Assembly (NCBI GenBank): GCA_020746875.1
Contig: JAGTJL010000015.1
Coordinates: 682,001-746,000 of the forward strand
From: Rhexocercosporidium sp. MPI-PUGE-AT-0058
Lineage: Eukaryota > Ascomycota > Leotiomycetes > Helotiales
Reading direction: 5' to 3'
DNA length: 64,000 nt
The notes beneath the pieces were generated by a model. That model saw only the letters and a program-made list of their open reading frames with translations. It searched no databases and was not told the origin of the DNA. Position numbers and translations under genes: made by a program. Shown here in pieces: positions 12,019-23,856 of the stretch. The first letter of the stretch is position 1. Each line of letters starts with the position of its first letter.

Positions 12019-13478
12019 CTATAGCTTCGAAGATCCCCCTGGTCTTTCCATCTCCGTCTCCAAATCTTTCTTCTTCCTTTGGAAATTCTTGACCAGCTGC
12101 CTGACCGCCAAATCCAGCATCACATCTTCACTACCACCAGGGATCCTAGCACCCGGAATCTCACGGAAAATTCCTGGAATCAAAGTCAGCACTGCACGAT
12201 GATATTTCACAGCGATAACTTACTCTCAGCCACCTCTCCTTGTCCACTTTTGGTATATCCATTTCCGCCATGCAGCAAGACAGCCGTACTAGCAACCAAC
12301 TCCAACACTCTGCCGGCCTGTGCCTTAGCCAGCGCAGTCAACCCTCCAAGCTCCCTATTCGCATCCGCCTCGCTCATCTTTGTCATACAATACGTATACT
12401 GTTCAATCCACGCCCAATGAGCTTCCAGATCAGCACCGCATTTAGCCAATCTATGTCTCACAACCGGTTGATCCATCAACGTCTTCCCAAACGCCTCTCT
12501 CTTCATGCAATAATCAAACGCATCACTCAGCGCCACTCTCGAGATCCTGTTTACCGATATCGAGATCGTGAGTCTCTCATGGTTAAAATTCTGCATGATG
12601 AACCCCATGCCCTGACCTTCCTTGCCGATCAGATTTTCCACGGGTACTTTCACGTCATCGAGCTCAATGAATGTCGTTCCGGAGGTGTGTTGACCGCCGA
12701 CTTTGATGCGGCGCATACTCACGCCTGGTGTATCGAGGAGGGGGACAACGAGCATGGAAAGCCCGGCTGCTCCCTCGCCACCAGTGCGAACGGCCATACT
12801 GGCATAATGAGACCAGATCCCATTCGTGATCCACTTCTTCGTTCCATTAACGATATAGTGTTTCCCATCCTTGGTTTTCGTCGCTGTGGTAGCGATGTTG
12901 GCGACGTCGCTTCCAGCACTGGGTTCGGTAACAGCGATGCAGATCCTCTTCTTGCCTGTGAGGAGCTCGGGGACGAATTTCTCTTGCAGTGCCTGTGATC
13001 CGAACTTGAGGATTGGGGGAAGTCCGAATGCCAGACCTACAGTGACAGCTCCTGATGGGCCGAGCGAGCCGGAACGAGCTAGCTCGTCGACATAGATAAG
13101 AGTATGAAGATAATCAAAATCTTCGACCTTCAATCCGCCTGGAAGTTCGTGGATGCCGAGCTTTTTGAGCCATTTGATTGGTAAAGGGGCTGAGAGGTTA
13201 GGGATCAAGAAGTTGGCTTCGGTAAATTTGGTATAGAGATCCGCTGGTGGGTGTCAATAGGTAGATTTTTGAAGTGGCGTATTGGTTAAAAACCTAGGGT
13301 ATGACATACTTGGGACATCACCAGCTGCTTCCCACTCGCTGACATATGGAACGATGAGCTTTTCAGCCAGAGCTCGGCAAGTCTTTTGCCACTTCCTATG
13401 TGAATCATTGTAGTACGCTGAAGGCAGACCCATCAGATATGGTGGGTCGCTGAACGGGACTGGCACGGATTTCGACAT
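12019..13478 (-). CDS. peroxisomal acyl-CoA dehydrogenase, 447 aa
   Basis: Exons on the minus strand are 13478-13310, 13243-12224 and 12173-12019. The ATG at 13478 has a strong context (TACCATGT). The protein has the N-terminal helical, middle beta and C-terminal helical domains of acyl-CoA dehydrogenases. The FAD/substrate motif ITEPSAGSDV-like block reads VTEPSAGSDV, followed by KKWITNG, and the C-terminus has HGGNGYTKSGQGEVAER and RIPGGSEDVMLDLAVRQ. Length is normal for the family. The last three residues are Ser-Lys-Leu, the canonical PTS1 peroxisomal import signal. No mitochondrial presequence is visible. The likely role is the first step of peroxisomal degradation of a branched or short acyl-CoA; the substrate cannot be read from the sequence. 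A remote possibility is a role in secondary metabolism, but no such cluster surrounds it. Confidence 0.93.
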
Positions 13479-14133
13479 GGTACGGGGTTGATATGATGCT
13501 GGCTCAATGCGAACTGATGAAGAAATTACGGAAGAACAGCTGCCAAAATTACAATGGAGATATGATATTATTGGACTGGTAAATGGATACAGGAAATGAT
13601 GATGAGGTTGAAGTAGACTTCTTGAAGATAGGTCAAAGTTAAATCCGGGGTAGTCTAGTGTGGGGGGACCTCTAGCCGATATCCTCGGCCCCCTAAGCTC
13701 GGCACCGCTTAGCTGTGAGCTGCATGTGTGTGGGTAAGTGACGGGAATAAGATCATTTGATATCATCACGAATCGATCAAAGAAAATATCCATATATTGA
13801 GGCATAGATTCCGTCGTTTTGGATATAATGTTGAAGGATGGTGGAGAAAGAAAATAAGTTCTTTCTCAGTGCCCTTCTGGTTTCTCCAGGTTTAAATGGC
13901 TGTTGTCAGACGGAGGTACTGACCAACGACTCCAAATCATTCGCAATTAATTGTATCTTAGGGATCGGGAATCCTAATGAATGACGACATGGGCAAGGAT
14001 TTCCTGTCAAAGTCCTAAGTAAGAGCCGAACATTTCAAGACATTACGGATCCCTTCTAGCATCCACGGGAACCAAGGGTTCCAAGCGAAACTTTTACTCC
14101 GAGTGGAGTCCAAAACATCACCAACATGTTCCA
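13479..14133. other. intergenic region
   Basis: About 650 bp. It contains the promoter side of the acyl-CoA dehydrogenase and the 3' side of the third F-box gene. The dehydrogenase frame stays open upstream of its ATG but has no homology there. No other gene is visible. Confidence 0.5.
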
Positions 14134-15731
14134 CTATAAATCTATCAAGTCCCTATAGCACCCAAAAGGCGTTAGCGGCTCACACATACAATTCCAAGTC
14201 ACCTCAACTCCCTTTTCTCCCATCATCTCCCTCAAATTCTCCAGCCTGCAAACCAACACTTGCATTGGCTTCACATTCCAGGCAAAGCTATGTCGGAAAG
14301 ACATACGAAAAGACTTCAGCTTAGGCGTGCAAGACATGGCTATCCCTGTTGCTATCAGCTCCGATAGTTCACTGTAGATCGAGGGGGAGATGTTGATGGT
14401 CAGGTGTTCCAAGCTGGGTGGAAAGCTGTCGGCGAGAGCGAGGCAGTCTTGGTTGCTATAGATATAAGGGGCCTTGGAGGAATTTCTCCATGATTTTGTA
14501 GGCAGGAGGAATTTACTTTCGACATGTAATTTTCTGCTTCAAGGTTAGCGTGTATCTTGGGTAAACGAGCTTGGTTTCCGGTAGGTCGACAGAAACTCAC
14601 TTCAACTTCTGGAACGTCTGAAGCGACCCCAATACACGGTGCTCAACGGGCTCGCTGCCACTACCGCTACCACTACCAGTAGCAAATCCACTCCCATCAC
14701 TACTCAAAAAGCCCTCATCTCCAGACCATCTATCATTCTCGCCCTCTTCCTGAAGTAAGACAAGCTCCTCAAGCGTGCCCTTCGAATTCCCCAATCCCCT
14801 ACGCAAATGTGAAGCAACTAACGCGAAGATCCCCGAACCATCATCCTGATACATCAGTCGCCTCAGCGAACCAAAGCACGATAGAAGCGACATCAACTCA
14901 CGGCTTAATAAGCGACATCCAGTTAGTGTTAAGTCGGTAGTGTTAAATGCTAGTTTTGGTAGATCGTGCTTGAGTGTGAGGTTTGAGGCTTGAAACTTTG
15001 TGACGGATGGGATTTGCAGGTATGGGATGATGAGTTCGACTTTTGATGGCTTGATGGTGACTTCTTTTAATTTTTGGAACTGGAAAGATCCCGCGGGGTT
15101 CGAAGCGTTCAAGATCATGTTGATATAATTGTATTCGATGTAAGGGTGGTGGTTGAAACTTGAGCCGTAGGAGTCCATCCGGATGGTCTGGATCGTTGGA
15201 GCAAAGATCGTGAGGAGGAAAGCTGTGATAGCGTCCCAGTACATCGGTACTTCAGTCCAGTTGACGTTCGGCTTGAAGAACATCATCTTAAACCATTTCC
15301 CACATGCCGCCTTCCCATGCATCGCAATTGACATTTGGCTGCGTATCCATTTCTGGTCTTCAGCTGTCAGGAAGGAGAGATCGTAGTCCCATCCATATGG
15401 GTGTCCTAAAAACTCATCAACCTCAACTTCTTCCATAAATCTGCAAAATAATACAGGTTACATTGCCTTGCCTTGCCCTGCCTAGAAAAGAAGGGACATA
15501 CATACCCTTCGTCCGGAAGTGCCTCACATACCCAACCAAATACGGCTTCGCTATAATTGTCCTCAGGAATCTCGTGTAAGATTTTGGGTGATTAAGATGG
15601 ATGTTCGAGTATAGAATAGGCTCGGTGATGAAATGTAGTTGCCTAGAACATAGAGAGATGCTTGTAAGTGCAGTGTCTAGGTAGGTGATGATCTCGGAAA
15701 GGAGTTCGTTGGATAAGAGGGAGAGAGACAT
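14134..15731 (-). CDS. F-box domain protein, 489 aa
   Basis: Exons on the minus strand are 15731-15502, 15440-14601 and 14533-14134. For intron 1 the second of two overlapping GTATGT donors is needed to keep frame. Residues 1-45 form an F-box (LLSNELLSEIITYLD, then LCSRQLHFITEP). The next block, RFLRTIIAKPYLVGYVRHF, parallels AYLRTILDKPYLADFVEYF in the second F-box gene, so the two are paralogues. The C-terminus has leucine-rich blocks (SLEHLTINISP) and ends in VEVTWNC, a common ending in ascomycete F-box proteins. A Ser/Gly-rich run with GSGSGSGS sits near residue 345. Predicted role: substrate receptor of an SCF ligase with SKP1, which is encoded about 5 kb away. Confidence 0.85.
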
Positions 15732-16032
15732 TCTTGGTTATTCTAGGGATGAGGGAGAAGAATGTTATTATAGAGTGGCAGATGCAGATTGTGTTAAAGA
15801 GCGTATGAGTAACATTTGAGCTGAAGTTCATACATCCGAACAGCTGCAGCTCATGTGACCTGCACCACTAGATGTTGATCGTTACAGAATCATTTCCATG
15901 AAGACTTGGGTCAGTACTACGCAACGAAGACACGAGACAATCATTGGTATGCATACAGTCTTGACGATTTTCTTGCATGGACTTTTATCTCATCTACCAA
16001 AGCTGATGCCTAGTCTTCTCAACAGCCCTCTT
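15732..16032. other. intergenic region
   Basis: About 300 bp between the start of the third F-box gene and the 3' end of the glutathione S-transferase locus. It should hold the F-box promoter. No gene is seen. Confidence 0.4.
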
Positions 16033-16971
16033 CTAACTCTCCGTCTCATCACAACTCTCTAACCATCTCTCCACATTCTTAAATTGTCCAGGTTCGATCT
16101 TCGCCCCTAGTTCTCTGGCTAGGATGAATTGGACGCTGAATCCACTACCAACAACAATCAATCAGTCAGAAGCAGTCTTTAAACATCGGATCATAATCCT
16201 CGATTTCAACAACACCACGAGGAACTGTAAGCGAGATCACAGTCCTCAACCACCTGAGATCCATACCATCGCCTTGCAAACAACACCAGCATCAATTAAA
16301 GGGCTCCAAATAAAAGAAAGAAACTCACCAGATCGTATCCGCGGCCGTAACCTCCTTCCCAGCAAGGAACCGTCTCCCCTCCAGCTCCCCCTCCAACCAC
16401 TCCAAATCTCTCACAACATTCCCATACAACCCCTCTTCCAATTTCTGCAAATCACCGTTGGCTTTCATGTTCTCCGTGGCGTTCCAGCGGGCGTACGTTA
16501 CTGCCAGGGCGTGAGGCATGAATGTGCCTTCGGCGGCGTGGATGAAAGATCTGATGTGATTGCGGAGGAAGGGGTCTTTCCCACCGAGGAGTCGTTGCTC
16601 TTTATTTTACTTCTCAATGAGATACCTGTATGAATTAATATATCAGCACCGTCTTCTTCAGCTATATCATCCCATCCACTCTTCATATCTTTAGCACGCA
16701 AGAGCAAAACACAAACCTGAAAAGAGGAGTGAGTGAACGCACTCAGAAATGGCACCACTATCCACAACAACAAACTCCCCATCCCTCAACACCGGCGCCT
16801 TCCTCAACCCATTCCCAGACTGCGCCTTGAACGCCGCGGGAGCTTTGTTGTTCTCGCGCAGGTAGAAGATGGATTTGTAGGGAGCTGGAGTTCTTCCAGT
16901 AGCCAGGCGACGCGGATGCTGCGTGAGGCTTGGAGGAAGTTGAGGGTTATATCTGGGGTTGGACTTGTCAT
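16033..16971 (-). pseudogene. glutathione S-transferase pseudogene
   Basis: The locus has all parts of a cytosolic glutathione S-transferase on the minus strand. It starts at ATG 16971 with a thioredoxin-fold N-terminus (SRSIRVAWLLEELQL) and continues through the SGAISEYLIEK segment. The all-helical C-domain follows (IRSFIHAAEGTF, ALAVTYARW), ending in a helix with QFKNVERWLESC and a stop at 16033. Introns at 16626-16742 and 16145-16328 splice in frame. Two lesions interrupt it. One base appears missing near 16878-16884, inside a GGG run, shifting frame between LEELQL and the following YKSIFYLREN. A TAA at 16609-16607 falls directly after YLIEK, where family members usually continue with an aromatic residue. 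Outside these points the protein is well preserved, so decay is recent or the lesions are sequencing errors. Both lesions would have to be wrong for a functional gene. Confidence 0.75.
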
Positions 16972-17331
16972 TTTTGGCTGGGAAGGTAAGAATTTTGAAT
17001 TTGAAAAAAAAAAGCTGGAATTTGAGATATGGAAGAGGAATAATCGAAGTGAAGTGAAGTTACGTGCAGTTACTTTGCCAACATTTATCCTCGGCCTGAA
17101 GGAGGAAACATCATTAACTGTAAGGGTGCAACCGTACGTCATGAGCGACTAACTCACGCGGCTGCGGGATGTGGAGAACAACTAACATTGAAGCTTAACG
17201 GCAAATGGGATACATGGGGTCGAGTGTGTGGAATTTTGAGTTTATTTTCCTTGCTTGTCTTATCCATTTTCCAGGATGCATGCATTCGCAACGATGGTCT
17301 CGACCGAATCAAGTCCCGAGATTCTATATCC
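16972..17331. other. intergenic region
   Basis: About 360 bp between the start of the GST locus and the 3' end of SMP3. It should hold the GST promoter and the SMP3 3' untranslated region. No gene is seen. Confidence 0.4.
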
Positions 17332-19164
17332 TTATGCTTTCCTAGCACAATTTTTCGTTACTCTCCACGCGCCGAGACCTCGCCGTCCTATGACACGATT
17401 CAGGGTATTCCAGAACCCATCGTCGCCGAAGTCGAGATCGTCTAGGTTGAGATGTTGTCTGTATTGCCAGACTTCCTGGAAGTGGAGACTCGATTCCTGA
17501 TTCGAGGTATAGGGGTCTAGGAAAGTTGCTGACAAAGGAGTGATGAGGTATGTGCCTTCTTTCTCTTCCAGATATGCCGTCGCATTCTCAGAAGGCTTGT
17601 GACATGTCGCCAGAGCTCCTAGCTCTCTAAGCATGAGTGGTCCTTCCATGCCCATTATATCGTGGGTCGTCAGGACTTCGTTCTTCCCGTTCAGAAGCCA
17701 TACTGGAGGACTATACGTTTTCCACCATATCGCTTGTGTCGCATCTGGCTGCTTACTCAAGAACACTTGAGTTGGCACGATGCCGCCTTGGTGATATACA
17801 CCCATTAAAATGCCAAAGAAGGCGTTGAAGAGAATCCAGGTACCAGCCCAAAGACGCAGATGAGTCTTGTTTTTAGGAAGTTGTATGGAAGAGAGTATAA
17901 GGGGTATCGTTGGGAGAAGAAATCGAGCTTCCTGGTGTTGAAAGAAAGAGAGTACGACAATGCCCGCAATTGCTGAGTATAGTCGTAAGGATGGGTGCAT
18001 GCCCAGAACGAGCAGAGGAGCGGCTGGGCCGAGAAGTTGTGGTAGGTTGAAGAGAATGTGCTGATACCAAGGGTGTAAGCCGTGGGCTGCGAGATTACTT
18101 GTTTGAAGGTTGTATTTGTAATTATTGAGTGGTGTGATGGTCGGATGGGAGAAGAGGTATGACCAAGTGACCGAGTGTTCGCTGTAAAATTGGGTATCTA
18201 CGTAAATCGCGATGAATGTTGTAAGAAGAGCAGAACATATCGCAGCAAGAAGTGCCAAAGGCCTGTTTATGTTAGCAGAAGATTGAGGGGACGAATTTGG
18301 GCTTGTCATACTTTTTGATGAAATGAGGAATCAAACGAAGTCCAGGAATTATTAGAAAAGCCGGAAAGGTAATACGGTTGAAGATGCCGAAGACTGCGAC
18401 AACTGCGAGAATGGCTGATGCAAAAGCGGAAGACCGTTGCTGGAAGAAAGTGAGCTTGGTCCTAACACTTCTTTTCAACTGGATTCCTTACCTTGTTTTC
18501 CACAATCCTATGGATCAAAACCAAGCACCAGGCCAGCGCCAAAGTCTCTATAGAATTCGAGAACGTGTGGGTCTGGTATGTCCATGTAACGTAGGAGGAT
18601 GCGACCAGCAGAACGGCCACCCTTCGATGCCGTGGTGACTGAACCAACTCATGCAGTGCCCAGTCCTCCAACACGAAGCTCAGCGCGAACATCAAGACCC
18701 TCAACGTCCAGAAAACTGCAATCGGCGGTATCTCCCCATCGTGTCCATTCCCTATCCACAGCCATCGGAGCAGAAGCATTGGCAGACCGTAGACAGGCCA
18801 TAATGGGAATACGCTTCGAACAGGATCATCGGCGGTGAATTCCCAAGTGAGCTTGACTGGATAACTGAAGATTTGACCTTGGAAGAAGAGATGTGTTAGC
18901 AGATGCACAATTAAGAGCTACAGAACTCGCCGAACAGCTGACTTGAGCTCAACGTGGCCCATTCCAGGAGAAATCGGAAATCGATCTGAACGGCGCAGTT
19001 TGTTTGCGCATTGATATTCCACCTCTTGAAGCCACAGGAGATCGAGAATACGTACCAGCAATCACCTCCGGACCTTGGAAGTTCTCATCAGGGTGAAGAT
19101 AGCTCGGGGACAGAGCAAAGTAAAGTCGAACCAGAACCAGAAACAAGTATGCGCGCCGCCACAT
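17332..19164 (-). CDS. SMP3: GPI mannosyltransferase 4 (SMP3-like), GT22, 517 aa
   Basis: Exons on the minus strand are 19164-19056, 18877-18492, 18439-18312 and 18262-17332. All phases agree; the first intron ends in AAG. The length matches yeast Smp3 (about 516 aa). Near the N-terminus, after a hydrophobic segment, lies [10 protein letters not shown], the luminal-loop signature of the GT22 family of dolichol-phosphate-mannose-dependent mannosyltransferases. Many hydrophobic segments follow, plus the conserved [15 protein letters not shown] block. The enzyme acts in the endoplasmic reticulum membrane and adds the fourth, side-branch mannose to GPI precursors, which fungi need before GPI transfer to proteins. 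PIG-B (GPI mannosyltransferase 3) is a relative, but the length and motifs favour SMP3. The ATG at 19164 gives a short N-terminus typical for this family; the frame upstream has no homology. Confidence 0.9.
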
Positions 19165-20892
19165 TATGGGTGGTCGATTACACGCGATCGGGGCATCTGA
19201 AAGAAGGGATTCGCAGACGCGAGATTCGAGTGGCCTCGAGCATTTGCGATGGTGAACTGGGAGGAACCGTTGAGGTGGCACGAAACAGAGAAAGTGTCTG
19301 GTGGTGGAGGGATGGAACTGGGAAATGTCCTGTTGGGTCGCGTCGGGGTTGCTTGTCGTGACAGGGATGAGGCAGACGGGGGGGCTCGAATTGATCAGCC
19401 GCACCACCAGGAACGGAAATCCGCCATTCAGCCAATTTTACATGCAAGACATTTTCGACAGCTTGTGAGCATTTATGCAAATGTGTTCTAGACGCAGGAC
19501 TCGAATGTTCGAGTTATGCAAGCATTGTTTCTAGAAAGGGGCTGGCAAGGCTGATAGACTCGATCTCTCCGTCTCAGCCTTCTCTTCCTGATGCCTGGCG
19601 CTGGCTTGTGGCTTGATGTTCCGGATGCCTTGTGGGCTTCATGCAAGCTCTTTGAACTTACATGGGAGGGAATCTAAAGATAGAGTACACAGCAGGATGA
19701 ATGGAGATCATGATAAGAGCTGCATGTTTGCGCTCTGGCCTTTCAACTGCCAAGATCTTTAGAGCTGCAAACGCTGCAAAACTCGTTGGATGTTGGATAG
19801 AGAGAGTTGGCATGTTCAAGTCAGTCAGTTCCCGTTTATTGACATGCATCACCCCGATGTCTATATGGACTTAAGGTCATTAAACTCAAGTTTTTTGCTA
19901 GTAATACGGTAAATGGCTCAATGAATTAAGTAATGCAGTCAGTATAACTACCTACTTCCTCTCAGTGGGTTGTCTACAACAGAATCCTTTGCCTGCCTAC
20001 ATGGCTAGGGCCAAGTAAGAAGCCACAAGAGGATCTGTTAATACTACATGCTTTCTCTATTCCTTGCTGCAAGCGAGAGCAAACAGTCAAGTTTAGATTT
20101 GCTTTGAGAATAGATGTCCTGTCCTGCCGGTACTTAGCTTGAATCTACTTGTCCAATATAGTGATGGAATTGACCCTTCTCCAGATTTGAAAGTGAATGG
20201 TGCCCCAACGCGACTGACAAACAAAGATGACGCGCCTCCTCCAGGAGTTTCTGGGGATCTTCGCGTTGCCTCAAACCACTTCTGGGCAAGCGGCCGCGCC
20301 ACACCGCAGCACATCTCTTTTGCTAGAGCCAGAGAGAGGAGAGGGTGACTGAGAGTGGGTTAGTGGGTTAGTGGGTTAGTGAGTTGATGAGTTGATGGGT
20401 TGATGGGTTGATGGAGGCCAACAAAGCTCCAAGCAAGCCGGGTGACTCAGCGGTGCAGAAGAGTGAAGGATGCAAGCGGCGAAGGTGACTGCAAGGAGAA
20501 GAAATAAACGGAGAAGGGAATGGCTGCCTGTTTATTCACTTTGCCGCATCGCTCCCTTCCCCTCGGTGCCTCTAGTTCGTTTCCCCTTCACCGACGGAAA
20601 TAGGTACAAAGGAATCGTGTTTTGTCGTATCATTATCGTTATTCCGTTCCGTTCGCAGACATTTATTCTCGTTCAGACTGCTTCGGCTAATTAAGCTCAA
20701 GGCTACAACGCCGCTAGCCTCCAATCATTGTCAAGCCCGGCCTACAAAGAGCCACCAAGATCTCTGCTCCTCCTTCCCTTCAACAAGACAACCACCACCA
20801 CTTCGAGCATCTTCACGACTCCCCCCCTACCACTACCAACTTCCATACCACTCATACTCTCTACACTCACTCACTCATCAATCATCGTCAAG
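19165..20892. other. gene-free upstream region of SKP1
   Basis: About 1.7 kb with no supportable gene. It contains a minisatellite (20353-20415). The last 200 bp are pyrimidine-rich with CACCACCA and CTCACTCACTCATC words, typical of a 5' leader of a strongly expressed fungal gene. Confidence 0.5.
20353..20415 (+). repeat. 8-bp minisatellite, telomere-like
   Basis: Consecutive 8-mers read GTGGGTTA three times, then drift to GTGAGTTG, ATGAGTTG and ATGGGTTG repeats. The first half resembles fungal telomere sequence TTAGGG with two added bases. It lies in the SKP1 upstream region, about 480 bp before the start. Confidence 0.7.
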
Positions 20893-21616
20893 ATGTCCGA
20901 GAACATTCAGATCACCCTCATCAGCAATGATGGAGTCGCCATCAAAGTTGGTAAGATACCCCTCCAACACGCGCCCTGCCCTGCACTCGAAGCTCTCTGA
21001 GATTGAACAACGCTGACTCCCACCTGCAGACAAGGCCGTCGCCGAGAAGAGCATGTTGATCAAGAACATGATGGAGGATCTTGGAGACAGCGCCTTGAAC
21101 ACCGATGTTCCCATCCCCAACGTAAGCTCACCATTCTCGATCTAGGCCTCCCTTGAGTTGGACCTCACCTTCGAGACAACCCAAATCACTGACACCCTCG
21201 CGCAGGTCAATGAGTCCGTTCTCAAGAAGGTCATTGAGTGGTGCGAGCATCACAAGTCTGACCCCGTTGCCGCCACCGATGATGACTCCGACTCTCGCAA
21301 GAAGACCACCGACATTGAGGAGTGGGACCAGAAGTTTATGCAGGTTGACCAGGAGATGTTGTTCGAGATCATCCTTGTGAGTAACTCGAGTTGATCTGCC
21401 ATCTGCCAATTCAAAACAAAGCTCACTCTAATTCTGCAGGCCTCCAACTACCTCGACATCAAGCCCCTCCTTGACGTTGGTTGCAAGACTGTCGCCAACA
21501 TGATCAAGGGCAAGTCGCCAGAGGAGATCCGCAAGACATTCAACATCACCAATGACTTCACCCCCGAGGAGGAGGAGCAAATCCGCCGCGAGAACGAGTG
21601 GGCCGAGGACCGTTAA
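20893..21616 (+). CDS. SKP1: SKP1 / sconC, SCF ubiquitin ligase adaptor, 165 aa
   Basis: Four exons: 20893-20950, 21030-21121, 21206-21376 and 21440-21616, all with canonical borders. The protein starts [14 protein letters not shown], the beta-strand start of the SKP1/BTB-POZ fold. It continues with the acidic, lower-complexity loop (DDDSDSRKK) and DIEEWDQKF, then the dimerisation and F-box-binding helices [28 protein letters not shown] and [12 protein letters not shown]. It ends ENEWAEDR, near-identical to SKP1 proteins of other fungi. Length is normal for fungi. SKP1 bridges the cullin CUL1 and F-box proteins in SCF ligases in nucleus and cytoplasm. In Aspergillus the orthologue, sconC, acts in sulphur metabolite repression. 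Three F-box loci lie within 14 kb upstream. Confidence 0.97.
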
Positions 21617-23856
21617 GCAGCTTACGTCTGGGTTTGGAGGAGGATGTGATACGATACCCCGCGATCGGACATCGACATCCACCTTCTTGACTTGGGGGTG
21701 CTGATACATTCTTCTCCCTGCATACAAGGTGTTTCGTTTTCCTTGGCTAACTGCCTTTTGATTGCGATCATCTGGCGGTTCTTTGTTCATTCGGCATGGG
21801 TCTTCCACTGGTTTTTCTATTCACAAATGGGGGACGCGAGCCTCACTGCGGTATGGCGTTCCGGTATCACAAAGGGTTTCTGCTATGGAAGGCTTCCTAG
21901 GATGTCTTGACCAGGAGCATTGCTGGCTCTGGATGGTAGATAGTAGGCGTAAAAATCGAGACTTTACATAACCCCCTGAGTGATCTGGCGTGCTATTGAA
22001 TGGTTCGTCCGCATTCCCTAAGACTCTAACCTCTTTAACAAAGCTGGCACCGCCTTCCTCTTCCTCTTCCTCATTCTCCTTCAGCCCTTTCCCTCTCTCT
22101 ATACTTCTATCCTTTGGTGATTTATCTCCTTGCGTCTGCCTATTTCTTTGCATCACACCCTATCACGAGGCGGTGCCGCTTTTTACGCCACAACCCTTTG
22201 CTGGAGAATTGCTAACAGAACCAAACATCTCCATTTTCTCTTTATCACAGCTACCTCTCTATTTAATTGTATACTTCTCACCGCACATAACTTCTGACAG
22301 TACTCTAAGAAAGTGGTTTCCATCGAGAAAGGTCCTTTCATAGCCTACCACGTAGGATATCTGATGTTGCTAGAAATCCCCTCGTGGCACTACAGCGCTA
22401 TAGTTCTCTAGTGTAATCTCCTGCATTCGGGTCTTCAGATCTTCAGTAAGAATTTCCATGATAGATAGGCCGTCTCCCTCTCCGATTGTCAGCCATAGTA
22501 GTTCCCAATTTTCTCGGAAGCTTGGATGTACAATGCAACATCTCTCACATACTCTGCCGTTACTGCTCAGTCCCATAACAACCCCGGACATCTCTATGAA
22601 TCCCAACCAACCGAGTCCCCAAAATCAACCCAATTCTAAAAGCTTCTACTTGTTGTACTGTACGTCGTTCCCTAAGAGCTAGGGTTCGCGTGCTCAGCTA
22701 CCTTTCCTGGGTAGGCTTCAGAGAGTCTATGCCTTGAAAAGTTCAGCAAGACTGAGAAGGGAAGCAAGCCTCTGCGTTTTGCTTTCTGCACAAGAGATTG
22801 AGGCTAGAGCGTCAGGATCCCTGAGTAGATGGTCTCAAGATGGTAATTTTCAGTCAAGTTGGTCTGGGCTCTGCCCTACAGATGTTTTGAGGAAGGCCAT
22901 TGTTCTAGTGGGATAGAAAGGATGGTAGAGTAGTTCCAAAGGTTGGGGGTGTTGTGGGGTATGAAGCACGAGGGAGCGTGGTCGGGTATTGAAGGAGGGG
23001 CCTGGTAACGTCCAATGGATAGGAGATTATTGCAATGGGAGATATCCTCGATCAATTCCCAGGATAACAGGAGATTGATCTAAGGAGGCTCGACATTCGG
23101 GGAGGTGCTGGTATGTACGGGATGGTGGAATTGCAGGAGCAGTAGCTCGTGATGATTGGGACTGAACGGCGAAGACAAAGAAGCTAATAACTCGACTCGA
23201 CTAAGCTTCCAGCCTTGTACACAGAGCTCTTCACCCCGGAAGAGGGTTCAGTGGGGTAGACCTCAAATAGCTTGCAAATTATTACAGGTCGTACAAATTC
23301 TGTGGAAGAGTAGGTTAGTGGACGCCACCGAGGCTGTCCGAGAAGTGTCCATGGAGTAGAAAGACCAAGGACATTCCTCGGCCATCCCTCAACCAACATG
23401 GAACAATTCAATCAGATGTATGCGCAGTCCCAATTCCACGAGAAAGTAACAGGCGTCTTTTATTTCTCCATTTCATTGTGTTGTGCTTCTACACCCCCAA
23501 TGCAATGCAAGAAAGAGCAGAAATCGTAAAAGAAAAGAGGAAGACGCCCCTCCATTTCCATTTCCCAAGCGCAATATCAGTTTCCATTCGCAACCAAACA
23601 ACCAAACCGAGGAAATCTTTCACCCCATCCGCCAGATCGACCGTTCCCGAACCCATGCAACACACTGTCCATCAGAAAAAATTGAAAAGAGAACGCTTGA
23701 TACATCCCAACCAAGGACTGCCTGCCGAAACGAACTGCGAAGGCGATCGAGAGAAGTGGTGAGATGACTTGGATTTTTTTCCCCGAGAAGAGAGTGTGGG
23801 TGTGGTGCTGCGAGGTAGAGGAAGGCCGCGGTTGAGGTTGTGGGTGGGCGAGTTGC
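21617..23856. other. gene-free region
   Basis: About 2.2 kb. The first part is the 3' untranslated region of SKP1. The rest has only short unconnected open frames without motifs. The stretch next to 23857 is the 3' side of the eL39 gene. Confidence 0.5.

Noticed and set aside
12240..12998. 252-codon plus-strand open frame
   Set aside because: Antisense to the acyl-CoA dehydrogenase; composition and lack of motifs mark it as a shadow.
18878..19055. SMP3 intron 1 as a sign of a broken gene (acceptor AAG rather than CAG/TAG)
   Set aside because: The AG is present, phase fits, and the resulting VIAGQIFSYP is the expected family sequence; AAG acceptors also occur in eS12 and AA9 here.
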